Shown piece by piece: positions 24,870 through 36,273 of a DNA stretch of 64,000 bases; position 1 is the stretch's first letter, and each line of letters begins with the position of its first letter. Made by a program: the position numbers and the translations under genes. Source of the stretch: Chloroflexota bacterium (GTDB lineage: Bacteria > Chloroflexota > Anaerolineae > Anaerolineales > Villigracilaceae); assembly GCA_016195815.1 (NCBI GenBank), contig JACPYX010000004.1:1-64000 (forward strand), given 5' to 3'. Under the pieces are notes generated by a model. That model made no database searches, had not been told where the DNA came from, and saw nothing but the letters and a program-made list of their open reading frames with translations.

Positions 24870-26396
24870 CTACTTCGCGAACTCCGTCGCGCGCGTCTCG
24901 CGGATCACGGTGACTTTGATCTGCCCCGGATATTGCATCGTCTCTTCGATCTTCTTTGCAATGTCGCGCGCCAGCCGGGCAGAGGCCAGGTCGTCAATGT
25001 TGTCCGGCTTGACGATGACGCGCACTTCGCGTCCAGCCTGGATGGCGAAGGCCTGAGAAACGCCCTCGAACGACAAAGAAAGTTCCTCCAGCGTGCGGAT
25101 GCGTTTGATGTACGCTTCCAAATCCTCGCGGCGTGCGCCCGGTCGTGCGCCTGAGATGGCGTCTGCGGCTTCGGCAATCACAGCCTCGATGGTCAATTGA
25201 TCCACTTCGTGGTGATGAGATTCGATCGCGTTAATCACGATTGAATTCACGCCATAACGGCGGCAGAATTCTGCGCCCAGCGAAGCGTGTGTGCCTTCCT
25301 GGTTGTGGTCCATTGCCTTGCCGATATCATGCAGAAAACCGCCAACTTTGGAGAGTTCCACGTTTGCGCCGATCTCGGCAGCCAGGATGCCTGCAAGTTT
25401 CGAGACTTCAACCGCATGTGCCAGTTGGTTCTGTCCATACGATGTGCGGAATTTCAAGCGCCCCATCATGCGCAGGACTTCAGGATGCAAACCGGCGATG
25501 CCCGCGTCGAAGGCGGCTTGTTCGCCCGCTTCGTTGATGACCTTGTCAACGCCCTTTGTTTCTTCCTCGATGATCTTCTCGATGTGCGCGGGATGAATGC
25601 GACCGTCCACCGTGAGGCGCGTAAGGGCGCGGCGGGCGATTTCGCGCCGCACCGAGTCGAAGCAGGAGATAGTCACGGCTTCGGGAGTATCATCCACGAT
25701 CACGTCCACGCCCGCGGCCTGCTCGAAGGCCTTGATGTTGCGTCCGTTGCGTCCAACGATGCGGCCTTTCATCTCTTCACTGGGAATTGGCACGACCGAA
25801 GATGTCACCTCGGCCACATGCTCGGATGCCACGCGCTGGATCGCATCCGCGATCAATTTGCGGGCGCGCTTTTCGCCTTCTTCACGCGCTTCGGCTTCGA
25901 TCTGGCGATAGATGCGCGCCATATCTGCGCGCGCTTCTTTTTCCACCGCCGCGAATAATTCTTTTCTTGCTTCTTCCTGCGTCAGTTGGGCAATCTGTTC
26001 GAGCTTTACCATTTCCTGATCGTACAAAGTATCAATTTCATTGGCGCGCTTGTCCACCACACTTTGACGCTTGTTCAGGTTTTGCTCGCGCTGTTCCAGT
26101 TTATCGGCGCGCGCTTCGATCTCGGTACGGCGTTTGTCAATTCGTTCCGCATCGCGGTTCAATTCGATGCGACGCTCTTTGATCTCGCCTTCGGCAGATT
26201 GTACGATTTTGGTCGCGCTCTCGCGTGCCTGGCTTTCGATCAATCGCGCCTGCTCGCTGGCGATCTTTAAAATATTTTCGGCTTTATCCTGCTGATTTTT
26301 AAGAGCGCGGTCTTGTTGATAGCGATGATAGAAATAACCGGCGGCCACGCCCACGACCAGCACCAGGATTTCTACAATGATATTAATTACGTTCAT
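24870..26396 (-). CDS. rny: Ribonuclease Y
   Basis: A membrane-anchored endoribonuclease that starts mRNA decay. The 508 residues have an N-terminal transmembrane helix (IIVEILVLVVGVAAGYFYH), a long charged coiled coil (about 30-190), a KH domain (GRIVGRNGRNIKAFEQAAGVDV) and an HD domain with the catalytic pair in LHDIGKAMDHNQEGTHASLG. The length matches the family. The start codon overlaps the recX stop as ATGA, suggesting translational coupling. Confidence 0.97.
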   Translation of the reverse strand: MNVINIIVEILVLVVGVAAGYFYHRYQQDRALKNQQDKAENILKIASEQARLIESQARESATKIVQSAEGEIKERRIELNRDAERIDKRRTEIEARADKLEQREQNLNKRQSVVDKRANEIDTLYDQEMVKLEQIAQLTQEEARKELFAAVEKEARADMARIYRQIEAEAREEGEKRARKLIADAIQRVASEHVAEVTSSVVPIPSEEMKGRIVGRNGRNIKAFEQAAGVDVIVDDTPEAVTISCFDSVRREIARRALTRLTVDGRIHPAHIEKIIEEETKGVDKVINEAGEQAAFDAGIAGLHPEVLRMMGRLKFRTSYGQNQLAHAVEVSKLAGILAAEIGANVELSKVGGFLHDIGKAMDHNQEGTHASLGAEFCRRYGVNSIVINAIESHHHEVDQLTIEAVIAEAADAISGARPGARREDLEAYIKRIRTLEELSLSFEGVSQAFAIQAGREVRVIVKPDNIDDLASARLARDIAKKIEETMQYPGQIKVTVIRETRATEFAK

Positions 26397-27046
26397 GAGA
26401 TTTCCTCGTTGTCAATTGTATGTTGCTCCGTGCGCGTCTCGTTCCAAATACGCGATACAACGGGCGCGATGACGGAGTATGGGAATCCGCGGCGGGCCAG
26501 GAATTCGGATAGTTTCCTGCGAAACTCGTTCCATTCCAACGACTCGAGGCGGCGTGCCCTTTTCAAGCCTGCTTCGTAAGCCAGGGTTTCTTCGTCCAAA
26601 CCTGCCAGCGCGGATTGAGCGTCCTCGTCGGAGAGGCCCTTTTGCCGAAGTTCCACTGAAAGCGCGCGCCGGCTGCGCGGGCGGAACGCGCTGCGGTTCT
26701 CGACCCAGGCGCGGGCAAACTGGTTGTCATCAGCAAGCCGGTTCTCTCGAAGACGTTCAAGCGTTTGCTCGATCACATCTTCGGGTATCTCATGCTTGCG
26801 CAAGTTTTGCCTGATTTCGGTTTCGGAGCGGGCGCGGTAGCTCAGGAAGAGCAGGGCCTGCTGATATGCGCGCTCACGCGTGTCCTCGCTGCGGAGCGAG
26901 GCAATTTTTTCCTCGCCCAACTCCTGCCCGATTTTTAACCAGGCGGCCACGATACGAGCCAGTCCGAAGGCATATTCACCGTCGAGGTGAACGTTCACCC
27001 GCTGGGGGTTGCGCTTCTGGGGTTGAAGAGCAGTAATCTTAGGCAT
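26393..27046 (-). CDS. recX: Regulatory protein RecX
   Basis: RecX modulates RecA filaments. The 217 residues show three-helix RecX repeats: RAYQQALLFLSYRARSETEI, LRENRLADDNQFARAWVENR and a third unit near the C-terminus. The ATG at 27046 is chosen; an upstream in-frame start at 27112 would lie inside the structured leader. No ribosome binding site is visible before ATG. Overlaps rny. RecX is often near recA, which is not in this window. Confidence 0.85.
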   Translation of the reverse strand: MPKITALQPQKRNPQRVNVHLDGEYAFGLARIVAAWLKIGQELGEEKIASLRSEDTRERAYQQALLFLSYRARSETEIRQNLRKHEIPEDVIEQTLERLRENRLADDNQFARAWVENRSAFRPRSRRALSVELRQKGLSDEDAQSALAGLDEETLAYEAGLKRARRLESLEWNEFRRKLSEFLARRGFPYSVIAPVVSRIWNETRTEQHTIDNEEIS

Positions 27047-27047
27047 T

Positions 27048-27387
27048 AAAACAAAAGCAACTGAGAACCTGCCGATGCTTGCGCCGCACTGCGTTTGATG
27101 CACTGCGGGCAAACGGCCTCAGTTGCGAAAAGAATCTGGGTTGGATAAACAGGCCCCAGGTCCCGCGGGAAGCGGGAAGGGAGGTAGATTAGTTGCGTGA
27201 GGAAGTTAAGTCACGCCAGTCGAAATTACAATCCGAGAAGTCATGCTCTCAAATTTATCCGTCGAGAAGACGGCGACTTTATAAAAATCTCCTGAAGCCA
27301 GGATGTCGTGCGGGTTCCAGAGTTCCGTTAGCAAACCAGGCCGCCGGGGCGGCAGAAGTTCCAAATAATCCTTGCGGATTTGCGCGT
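27048..27387 (-). ncRNA. Structured leader or small RNA upstream of recX
   Basis: This gap of about 335 bases on the minus strand begins just after a TATAAT box and ends in a terminator-like structure before recX (GCAACTGAG pairing with CTCAGTTGC, then TTTTGTTTT). Between them are several stable hairpins: CAAATCC/GGATTATTTG, GCCGCC/GGCGGC, CCGTC/GACGG, GCGTGA/TCACGC and TCCCGC/GCGGGA. I do not recognise tmRNA, 6S RNA, RNase P RNA, SRP RNA, T-box or any riboswitch. It may be an independent RNA or a long attenuating leader of recX-rny. Confidence 0.4.
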
Positions 27388-27393
27388 ATTATA
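27388..27393 (-). promoter_or_regulatory. -10 box upstream of the recX leader
   Basis: TATAAT on the minus strand, with TTAACC 18 bases upstream as a weak -35. It directs transcription toward recX and lies just downstream of the sulP stop. Confidence 0.5.
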
Positions 27394-27402
27394 CATGATT
27401 TT

Positions 27403-29079
27403 TTAACATTTGGTTAATGTGGGTTGTTCGCAGAATTTGCAGCCACGCTTCTCGGCCTCGACGATGGCCTGGTCACTGCTCCAAAAGAAATTTTCCTGCC
27501 CGAATTCTTCGACCAGCCCGCCGCGCTCCATCATGACGCGCGCGTTGTCGTGGACGCCAGCAAACATGAGTGTGCCGCCCTGTTTGCGGATGCGCTCGTA
27601 CAGGCGGCGAATGACTTCCAGCCCGGATGTATCAATGAGCGGAACACCGCGCATGGATAGAATAACCGCATGCATGTTTCCGAGGCTTGTAAATGCTTCG
27701 TTGAAGGAGCCGGTGGCCGCAAAAAATAATGGCCCGGTGACAAAGGCCACGCGTACGTGCTGGCATTTGCCCTCGGTCTGGATGCCTTTGGCTTTGAGTT
27801 TTTCGGGGTCTATTTCTTGAATATCCACGTCGAGCGTGGCGATCTTATTGAGGAAAACCGCTCCCGCCAACACCGAGCCGATCAAGATGGCTTTTGTCAG
27901 GTCGAGTGTGATGGTGGCAAGCATGGTAATGCCGAAGGCGATGATGTCTGTTTTGAAGCGTTTGTCAAAGATGAAGCGGATGGCCTGCCATTCGTTCATG
28001 CGGATGGCGGTGACCATCAGTACGCCTGCCAGCGCGGTGAGCGGAATGCGCGCCATGACCGGTGCCAGCAGGAACATGGAGAGCAAAAGCCCGATGGCAT
28101 GGACGATGCTGACGAGGCGCGTTTGCCCGCCCGATTTGATGCCTACGCTGACGCGCGCGATAGCGGCTGTGGCAGGAACTCCACCAAAGAATGGGATGAG
28201 CATATTCCCTGCGCCCTGCGCGATCAATTCCTGGTTGGCTTGCAGGCGGATGCCGGTCATGTTGGAGCCGACTGCGCCGCACAGAAGAGATTCGATTGCA
28301 CCGAGCGCGGTAATGGTCAGGGCGGGGGCGAGGAATTCGCCGAGGTTGGCCCAGGGAATGTTGGTCAGATTCAAGCGCTCGGCGAGGAGCAGTGTTCGGG
28401 GAATCTCGCCGATCGTCTGGGTGGGCCAGTTCAAAGTCCAGTTGAGAGCCGTGGCGAGGAGGATGCCGAGCAAAGAGGCGGGGAAGCGCGCATTCCATTT
28501 TTGCGGCCACAGGAACATGGTCAAAATAACGATGAGGCCGATGGCGGCTGTGCGCCAGTCCGGGATAAATCCGCCTTTGAAGTATCCGACGAATTTGAAG
28601 AGGGACGAATCGGCGGCGGCGGTTTTGACGCCGAGAAAGTTGTCAATTTGTCCGATGAAAATAATGAGGGCGATGCCGGACGTGAATCCGGTAATAACCG
28701 AGCCAGGGATGAAGGCGATGAAGCGTCCGAGACGAAGCAGGCCAATGATGAGCAGAAAAATACCAGACATGAGTCCGGCGATCCAAATGCCTTGCAATCC
28801 ATATTTTTGAACGAGTACGATCAGCACCGCGCTCATGGCGCCGGTCGGCCCGGCGATTTGATACGGCGCGCCGGACAGCGCGCCGATAGCGAAGCCGGCA
28901 AGGATGGCGGTCACTAAACCGGCCGCGGCCGACGCGCCGGATGCGACGCCGAAAGCCAAAGCCAAAGGCAGGGCGACTGCGGCGACCGTCAGGCCGGCCA
29001 GCAGGTCTTGCTGGAATTTGTTAAAGTTATAACCAGAGAACTCGTCTCGATAAAGACGAGCGAGGCTTCTGCGCGGCAT
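27403..29079 (-). CDS. SulP family anion transporter with STAS domain
   Basis: An inner-membrane SLC26/SulP permease for sulfate, bicarbonate or another anion. The 558 residues contain the N-terminal LLAGLTVAAVALPLALAFG, the QIAGPTGAMSAV segment, twelve or so hydrophobic helices and the SulP motif near GSNMTGIRLQANQELIAQG. The C-terminal STAS domain (about 430-545) includes VILSMRGVPLIDTSGLEVI with the Asp-Thr-Ser phosphorylation-type loop. The ATG at 29079 is used; a GTG at 29139 behind a GGGGGAG sequence is an alternative start. Confidence 0.88.
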   Translation of the reverse strand: MPRRSLARLYRDEFSGYNFNKFQQDLLAGLTVAAVALPLALAFGVASGASAAAGLVTAILAGFAIGALSGAPYQIAGPTGAMSAVLIVLVQKYGLQGIWIAGLMSGIFLLIIGLLRLGRFIAFIPGSVITGFTSGIALIIFIGQIDNFLGVKTAAADSSLFKFVGYFKGGFIPDWRTAAIGLIVILTMFLWPQKWNARFPASLLGILLATALNWTLNWPTQTIGEIPRTLLLAERLNLTNIPWANLGEFLAPALTITALGAIESLLCGAVGSNMTGIRLQANQELIAQGAGNMLIPFFGGVPATAAIARVSVGIKSGGQTRLVSIVHAIGLLLSMFLLAPVMARIPLTALAGVLMVTAIRMNEWQAIRFIFDKRFKTDIIAFGITMLATITLDLTKAILIGSVLAGAVFLNKIATLDVDIQEIDPEKLKAKGIQTEGKCQHVRVAFVTGPLFFAATGSFNEAFTSLGNMHAVILSMRGVPLIDTSGLEVIRRLYERIRKQGGTLMFAGVHDNARVMMERGGLVEEFGQENFFWSSDQAIVEAEKRGCKFCEQPTLTKC

Positions 29080-29420
29080 ATTCTTTTTTCTCCATGCAAA
29101 TAAGTTTACAAAGGCTCGCGCCGGAAAAGCTCCCGGCACACATGCTCCCCCAGACGTCCCTTGTTTTTAAACGCGGCTATTTTATCATAAACAATTCGTA
29201 GTATATGGGTTTGAACGAAGAATAATTGGATATGAAAGAGCCGGATTGAATTTGCGTCTCCTCATTCATAGTCCGTCATCAACTGTGTTGAAACTCACAT
29301 CTTTTCCGGCCTGGCGGGGTAACATAATCAGACCGGCAGTCTTAAAAGTGACAAATGCTACTGGTTGAAACACTCATGTAGTGCCATAATTTACAATGAC
29401 GAAATATCACAGGAGGCTCT

Positions 29421-31715
<2,295 letters not shown>

Positions 31716-31731
31716 GCTGAAAATCAAGTAC

Positions 31732-31770
31732 GAGACCCTGATGGTTGATAGACCTTCAGGGTCTTTTAAT
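31732..31770 (+). terminator. Terminator after maeB
   Basis: GAGACCCTGATGG pairs with CCTTCAGGGTCT (one mismatch) and TTTTAATTT follows, 17 bases after the stop. Confidence 0.75.
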
Positions 31771-31838
31771 TTACGAGAGTCTTTGCAAGCGATTGACGGA
31801 TGCGTTCGTTTATATTGTTTGCCAAAGGAGAATAAATC

Positions 31839-32402
31839 ATGAAAATCAAAAATATTTTAAGAACATGGCTTCCCTTGGCGGTTGTTATAACGGCATTCTC
31901 CGTCCTGGTTTATGCAGCGGTCCAACAAGCCTTGCGGCAGGGACTGAACGACCCGCAGGTTCAAATGGCCGAAGACGCTGCGTACACCTTGAACAATGGC
32001 GCAACTGTTGATTCAATTGCATTTGGAAATAAAGTGGAGATGTCGCGCAGTCTCGCGCCGTTCCTTGTTGTTTATGATTCCTCAGGCAAACCAGTTGCTT
32101 CTTCGGGCGTGCTGAAGGGACAGTTGCCGACAGTTCCCGACGGCGTTCTGGATAACGCCAAACAAAATGGCGAGAACCGCGTCACCTGGCAGCCGGATGG
32201 GGACGTGCGGATTGCAACAGTGATCGTCCCATATCAAGACGGATATGTGCTGGCTGGACGCAACATGCGCGAGGTCGAGAAGCGTGAACTTCAAACCGAA
32301 GTTTTCGCTGGCGCAACCTGGGGCTTGACTCTGCTGGCCTCACTGGTCGTGATTGCTTTCGGTGAAATCGTGTTGGCGGACAAGAAAAAACAGCAATATT
32401 GA
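31839..32402 (+). CDS. Membrane protein with extracytoplasmic sensor-like domain
   Basis: 187 residues with a transmembrane helix at 12-30, an outside domain (30-155) and a second helix near 158-178, ending in KKKQQY. The outer part (FLVVYDSSGKPVASSGVLKG onward and VIVPYQDGYVLAGRNMREVEKRE) resembles the periplasmic dCache/CHASE-like sensor region of histidine kinases, but no kinase or GGDEF domain follows. AAAGGAG precedes the ATG. Function not recognised. Confidence 0.75.
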   Translation: MKIKNILRTWLPLAVVITAFSVLVYAAVQQALRQGLNDPQVQMAEDAAYTLNNGATVDSIAFGNKVEMSRSLAPFLVVYDSSGKPVASSGVLKGQLPTVPDGVLDNAKQNGENRVTWQPDGDVRIATVIVPYQDGYVLAGRNMREVEKRELQTEVFAGATWGLTLLASLVVIAFGEIVLADKKKQQY

Positions 32403-32415
32403 TTTGCTTGAAATG

Positions 32416-32454
32416 AAGAGGCGGTCGCTTTTGATCAAAAGCGACCGCCTCTTT
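32416..32454. terminator. Bidirectional terminator between membrane protein gene and pit
   Basis: A perfect 17-bp stem (AAGAGGCGGTCGCTTTT, loop GATC, complement) between converging genes. Confidence 0.9.
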
Positions 32455-32480
32455 GTGTAGCCTGATTTCATCTTCTATTT

Positions 32481-33467
32481 TCAGATTTGGATGTTTGTTA
32501 TCAACCAATAGATGCCCGCTGAGAGTAACGCGCTGGCGGGAATCGTCAAAATCCATGTGATCAATATTTCTCCCGCCACACTCCAGCGGACTTTGCCGAA
32601 TCGTTCCGACGAACCAACGCCGATAATGGCCGAGCTGATTACTTGCGTCGCGCTGACAGGCCAGCCGACCAGCGATGAACCCAGCAAAACCAAAGTTGAT
32701 GTCAGTTGTGCTGAAAAACTGTGTATCGGCCGGATCTTGTAAAATTTACCGCCCACCGTGCGGATCAACCGCCAGCCAGCCAGCAAAGTTCCCAACGCCA
32801 TGCCCGCCGCGCTTATGAATGTCACCCAGAAGGGCATGTTGAAGCCCGGCAGGAATCCCCCAATTACCAGCGCCAAAACGATCACGCCCATGGCCTTCTG
32901 CGCGTCGTTGGCGCCATGGCTGATTGCCAGTGCAACTGCGGTTGCAAATTGACCGCGCTTAAAGAATTCATTGACGCGCGGGGAAGCGCCTGCCGCCAGA
33001 AAATATACCAGCCGGGTTAGCACGAAGCCGATCCCGAATCCGATCAAAGGTGCAACGAAGAGTGCCGTCACTGCCTTGAGCACTCCATTGATATGCAACG
33101 AAGCTGGTCCAACTGCGATGAGCGCAGTTCCGATCAAGCCGCCCACCAATGCGTGTGATGGACTGCTCGGAATACCGAGGAACCAGGTCAGCAGACTCCA
33201 TACGATGGTTCCTATCAAACCTGCCAGCAGCATCGGTAAGGTGATCACATTGGTTTGAACGATCTCCGACCCGATTGTGCGCGCCACAGCCACACCGAAT
33301 AGAAATGGGCCGATAAATTCAGCCACTGCCGTGATCCAGAGAGCAGTCCACGGACGGAAAGCCCGTGAGGAGATCATGGTTGCGACGATGTTGCTGGAAC
33401 CATGTACCGCATTCAGAAAGTCAAAGACCAATGCCAGCAGGATCGTAAAAATAAATGCGGGCGGCAT
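32481..33467 (-). CDS. pit: Inorganic phosphate transporter, Pit family
   Basis: A low-affinity phosphate permease (metal-phosphate/H+ symport) of 328 residues and about ten membrane segments. The two inverted family signatures are visible: FLNAVHGSSNIVATMISSRA near the N-terminus and ISHGANDAQKAMGVIVLAL in the middle. It directly follows the PhoU-like gene on the minus strand (spacing 3 bases), the common arrangement of Pit with its accessory protein. Confidence 0.93.
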   Translation of the reverse strand: MPPAFIFTILLALVFDFLNAVHGSSNIVATMISSRAFRPWTALWITAVAEFIGPFLFGVAVARTIGSEIVQTNVITLPMLLAGLIGTIVWSLLTWFLGIPSSPSHALVGGLIGTALIAVGPASLHINGVLKAVTALFVAPLIGFGIGFVLTRLVYFLAAGASPRVNEFFKRGQFATAVALAISHGANDAQKAMGVIVLALVIGGFLPGFNMPFWVTFISAAGMALGTLLAGWRLIRTVGGKFYKIRPIHSFSAQLTSTLVLLGSSLVGWPVSATQVISSAIIGVGSSERFGKVRWSVAGEILITWILTIPASALLSAGIYWLITNIQI

Positions 33468-33470
33468 CTA

Positions 33471-34091
33471 CTACGTCCGCTTGACGACGATGTCGGCGAT
33501 TACATTTGCGGCTTCATCGCCGCGGTCGGCGGCATTGCTCAAATGGCGATAGACCTCGCGCATCTTCAACATCTCTACGACGTGTTGGATATTCTCCGGC
33601 CCGCTGAACAGGTCTGCGATGGCTTCGCGGTACACGGCTTCGACCCGGTTCTCAAGCGCCTTGGCGCGCTGGGCATGGTCAATCGCCACACTCGGATTTT
33701 TCTCCAGCCGCAGGACTGCCTGGTGAATTTCATATGCCGCATCCTTGAGCAGGGAGGCGATCCGGTGCAGGTAGGGTGTCGGCTTGACGTTCAGGATCTG
33801 CATTTCGCTGACAGTGCTGTCGGCATAGTCGAGGACATCATCAATCGAACGCGATAAAGTGAAGATGTCTTCACGGTCATAAGGTGTGACGAAGGTGCGG
33901 TTCAATTCGTCAATCAGGATGCGGCGGACTTCGTCCGCCTCCTTCTCTTTGATTGACAACTGGTCGGCCACATCTGGGTCGCGCATCTCGACGTATTTGC
34001 ACAACAATTTCAATCCGTCCAGCGTGACGGATGCCTGCTGTGCGATCAGTTTGTGAAAAACTTCCTCACGGCGTTTAAAAAGCTTGAACAT
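33471..34091 (-). CDS. PhoU-like Pit accessory protein (DUF47)
   Basis: A 206-residue all-helical protein of the DUF47/TIGR00153 family, which accompanies Pit transporters and probably tunes them. It begins MFKLFKRREEVFHKLIAQQA and contains the repeated acidic metal-binding type motif KEKEADEVRR and LSRSIDDVLDYAD. The ATG at 34091 has AAGAGGTCCCT before it; the frame is open further upstream toward obgE but without family sequence. Confidence 0.88.
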   Translation of the reverse strand: MFKLFKRREEVFHKLIAQQASVTLDGLKLLCKYVEMRDPDVADQLSIKEKEADEVRRILIDELNRTFVTPYDREDIFTLSRSIDDVLDYADSTVSEMQILNVKPTPYLHRIASLLKDAAYEIHQAVLRLEKNPSVAIDHAQRAKALENRVEAVYREAIADLFSGPENIQHVVEMLKMREVYRHLSNAADRGDEAANVIADIVVKRT

Positions 34092-34188
34092 AGGGACCTC
34101 TTGGGGCTGAATATGGTTGGCAATCATAACATAAGCAAACAAAAACGCCTCCTGTTTTAGAGATGTATTTTGCGAAGTATTCGAGCAA

Positions 34189-35454
34189 TTATTCCTGCCA
34201 ATCCAATTCGAAATCGGCGATGGCGACTGTATCGCCGTCTTTGACGCCAGCTTTGCGAAGTGCATCATCCACGCCGAGAGTTTCCATGATCTTTTGAAAG
34301 CGGCGGACAGAACCAGAGTGTTCCCAATATGTCATGGCCGCGGCGCGTTCGATGGCCGCGCCCGAAAGTCTCCATTTGTTTTCGCCTTCCGGTTTGATGG
34401 TGAACTCACCCATATCTTCTTTTGGACGATAAACGGGCATCGGTGCTGGAATATCTTCCAAGGCTGGCAGGCCGGATAGTTTCTCTACGGCCTTGAGCAA
34501 CAACTCGCGCGTGTTTGTGCGCGCCAGTGCGGAGACGGTCATGAACTCCACTTTTTGTTTTTTGAATTTTTTCTTGATATCTGCCAGCCGCTCCTGCACT
34601 TCGGGCTGGTCTATTTTATTCAGCACAACAACCTGCGGCTTGCCGGCAAGGTTTGGATCGAAAAGCGCCAGCTCGGAGTTGATCTGGCTGAAGTCCGCGA
34701 CGGGATCGTCGGACAGGCCGTCGAGCAGATGCACCAGCACGCGCGTGCGCTGGATATGCCGCAAAAAATCGTGGCCGAGTCCGGCTCCGTGTGAAGCGCC
34801 TTCGATCAATCCCGGAATATCGGCCAGCACGACGGAATGCTCATCGTCAATTTCGGCCACGCCGAGATTCGGTTCGAGCGTGGTGAATGGATAGGGCGCG
34901 ATCTTCGGCTTGGCATTCGTCAATACCGAGAGCAGCGTGGATTTGCCCGCGTTCGGGACGCCGATCATCCCGATATCGGCGATCAGTTTCAATTCCAGTT
35001 TGATGCGTTTCTCTTCGCTGGGTTCGCCTTTTTCGGCGGTGCGCGGCGCCTGATTGCGCGAAGTCGCGAAGTGCTGGTTGCCGCGTCCGCCGCGCCCGCC
35101 TTTGCAGAGAGTCAGCCGCTCGCCCGCCTTGGTCAAATCGCCGATCAACTCGCCTGTGATTGCATCGTAGACCACTGTGCCGGGCGGGACGGGGATGATC
35201 AGATTTTCGGCAGACTTGCCGGACATGTTATTCGGCCCGCCGTTCCTGCCGTTGTCGCCAAGATAGCGCGTGACGTGGCGGAAGGCTTGCAAGGTATTGA
35301 GTCCCTGCCTCACTTCGAGAATGACATCCGCGCCTCTGCCGCCGTCGCCGCCATCGGGGCCGCCGCGCGGCACGAATTTCTCGCGATGGAAGTGCATCAT
35401 GCCATCGCCGCCTTTGCCAGATCGAACTAAAATTTCTGCGTGATCTATGAACAT
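34189..35454 (-). CDS. obgE: GTPase Obg/CgtA
   Basis: An essential GTPase that helps 50S ribosome assembly and stress responses. From ATG 35454 it has 421 residues: glycine-rich Obg fold (1-158, FHREKFVPRGGPDGGDGG), G domain with GVPNAGKSTLLSVLTNAKP, DIPGLIEGASHGAGLG and NKIDQPE, then a C-terminal OCT domain (about 350-421). A TATAAT box ends six bases before the ATG and there is no ribosome binding site, so it is probably leaderless. Longer in-frame starts upstream are rejected. Confidence 0.95.
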   Translation of the reverse strand: MFIDHAEILVRSGKGGDGMMHFHREKFVPRGGPDGGDGGRGADVILEVRQGLNTLQAFRHVTRYLGDNGRNGGPNNMSGKSAENLIIPVPPGTVVYDAITGELIGDLTKAGERLTLCKGGRGGRGNQHFATSRNQAPRTAEKGEPSEEKRIKLELKLIADIGMIGVPNAGKSTLLSVLTNAKPKIAPYPFTTLEPNLGVAEIDDEHSVVLADIPGLIEGASHGAGLGHDFLRHIQRTRVLVHLLDGLSDDPVADFSQINSELALFDPNLAGKPQVVVLNKIDQPEVQERLADIKKKFKKQKVEFMTVSALARTNTRELLLKAVEKLSGLPALEDIPAPMPVYRPKEDMGEFTIKPEGENKWRLSGAAIERAAAMTYWEHSGSVRRFQKIMETLGVDDALRKAGVKDGDTVAIADFELDWQE

Positions 35455-35466
35455 GCTTACATTATA
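35455..35466 (-). promoter_or_regulatory. -10 box for leaderless obgE mRNA
   Basis: TATAAT at 35461-35466 (minus strand), six bases GTAAGC, then ATG. Confidence 0.6.
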
Positions 35467-35467
35467 A

Positions 35468-35557
35468 ACGACCCCCTCCGCCTTTCCGCAAAGAACGGCG
35501 GATCTTCGGCGGACACCTCCCCCAAATTCCAAAGGGATTTGGGGGAGACCGGGTGAG
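35468..35557. repeat. CCCCCTCCG/GGGGGAG palindromic repeat
   Basis: Inverted blocks CCCCCTCCGCC, ACCTCCCCCAAATTCC and GGATTTGGGGGAG form a compound hairpin between obgE and bioY. A related element is at 39504-39568. Resembles short MITE-like repeats. Confidence 0.6.
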
Positions 35558-35559
35558 GA

Positions 35560-36132
35560 CTATTTGGCTATCTTCCATGTAGCAGGCAAGACCGCCGCGG
35601 CCAGAATTAGTTTGATGAAATCGCCAATCAGAAATGGCAATAAGCCTGCAGCGATCGCTTTGCTGAGACTGCCCAACACAATTGCCAGCCATGTAACGCC
35701 GAATAGATAGATAATCAGCGTGCCGACAACAAATGGGACGAACGATGTGCGGACGCTTCTTTCCAGGCCGCGTTCGGCCAGCACGCCGATGACATACGCG
35801 GCAACGATAAAGCCGATCAAGTAACCCGCCGTCGCGCCGACGATGACATGCCAGCCACTTGCGCCGCCGGCGAAGAACGGCAGCCCCAGCGCGCCTTCAA
35901 GCAGATACAAAATCATGGAGGCCGCGCCGCGCTTCGACCCAAATGCCGCGCCGGTCAGCAATACGCCAAAGGTCTGACCCGTGATTGGCACAGGCGTGAA
36001 TGGCAGTGGAATGCTAACCTGCGCTAGCGCGGCCATCAGCAAACTGCCCGTGATGATCAGGCCGATGTCTCTCAGCCAGTCAGCCGCGCGCGGAAAGTAA
36101 CGAGTGGAGAGGGTAGGTGCAAGAGTGGTCAT
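35560..36132 (-). CDS. bioY: Biotin transporter BioY (ECF substrate-binding protein)
   Basis: The S component of an energy-coupling-factor biotin importer, 190 residues and about six membrane helices. Typical are ALAQVSIPLPFTPVPITGQT, the LLEGALGLPFFAGGASG segment and GYLIGFIVAAYVIG. The ECF ATPase and T genes are not nearby, so it may use a shared energising module. AAAGGAC lies before the ATG. Confidence 0.92.
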   Translation of the reverse strand: MTTLAPTLSTRYFPRAADWLRDIGLIITGSLLMAALAQVSIPLPFTPVPITGQTFGVLLTGAAFGSKRGAASMILYLLEGALGLPFFAGGASGWHVIVGATAGYLIGFIVAAYVIGVLAERGLERSVRTSFVPFVVGTLIIYLFGVTWLAIVLGSLSKAIAAGLLPFLIGDFIKLILAAAVLPATWKIAK

Positions 36133-36212
36133 TTAATTAAAGTCCTTTTCGTGAGATATTTTTTCCATTCATAACACATGATTGGTTAACTGGTTCTTCC
36201 ACCCAAACCAAG

Positions 36213-36245
36213 CAAAAGAGTCGGGCAGCTTATCACCCGACTCTC
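36213..36245 (-). terminator. Terminator downstream of the cDPG synthetase homologue
   Basis: On the minus strand AGAGTCGGG pairs with CCCGACTCT across a 10-base loop and a CTTTTGC tract follows, 30 bases after the stop. Confidence 0.75.
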
Positions 36246-36273
36246 TACTGACTACTTCCTACTCACTATTCTC

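Noticed and set aside
25287-25958. Plus-strand open frame opposite rny
   Set aside because: It is antisense to the KH and HD domain region of RNase Y, which is clearly the real gene.
27048-27387. tmRNA, RNase P RNA or 6S RNA in the recX leader
   Set aside because: No GAGGAAAGTCC or ACAGAA core of RNase P, no tRNA-like ends or tag frame of tmRNA, and no single 6S-type long hairpin.
27757-28917. Long plus-strand open frame opposite the SulP gene
   Set aside because: Its translation is low-complexity and acidic, as expected from the antisense of a GC-rich membrane protein gene; the SulP frame has clear domains.
36133-36212. BirA operator upstream of bioY
   Set aside because: Only an imperfect GTTAACC half-site is visible, without the second half at the expected distance.
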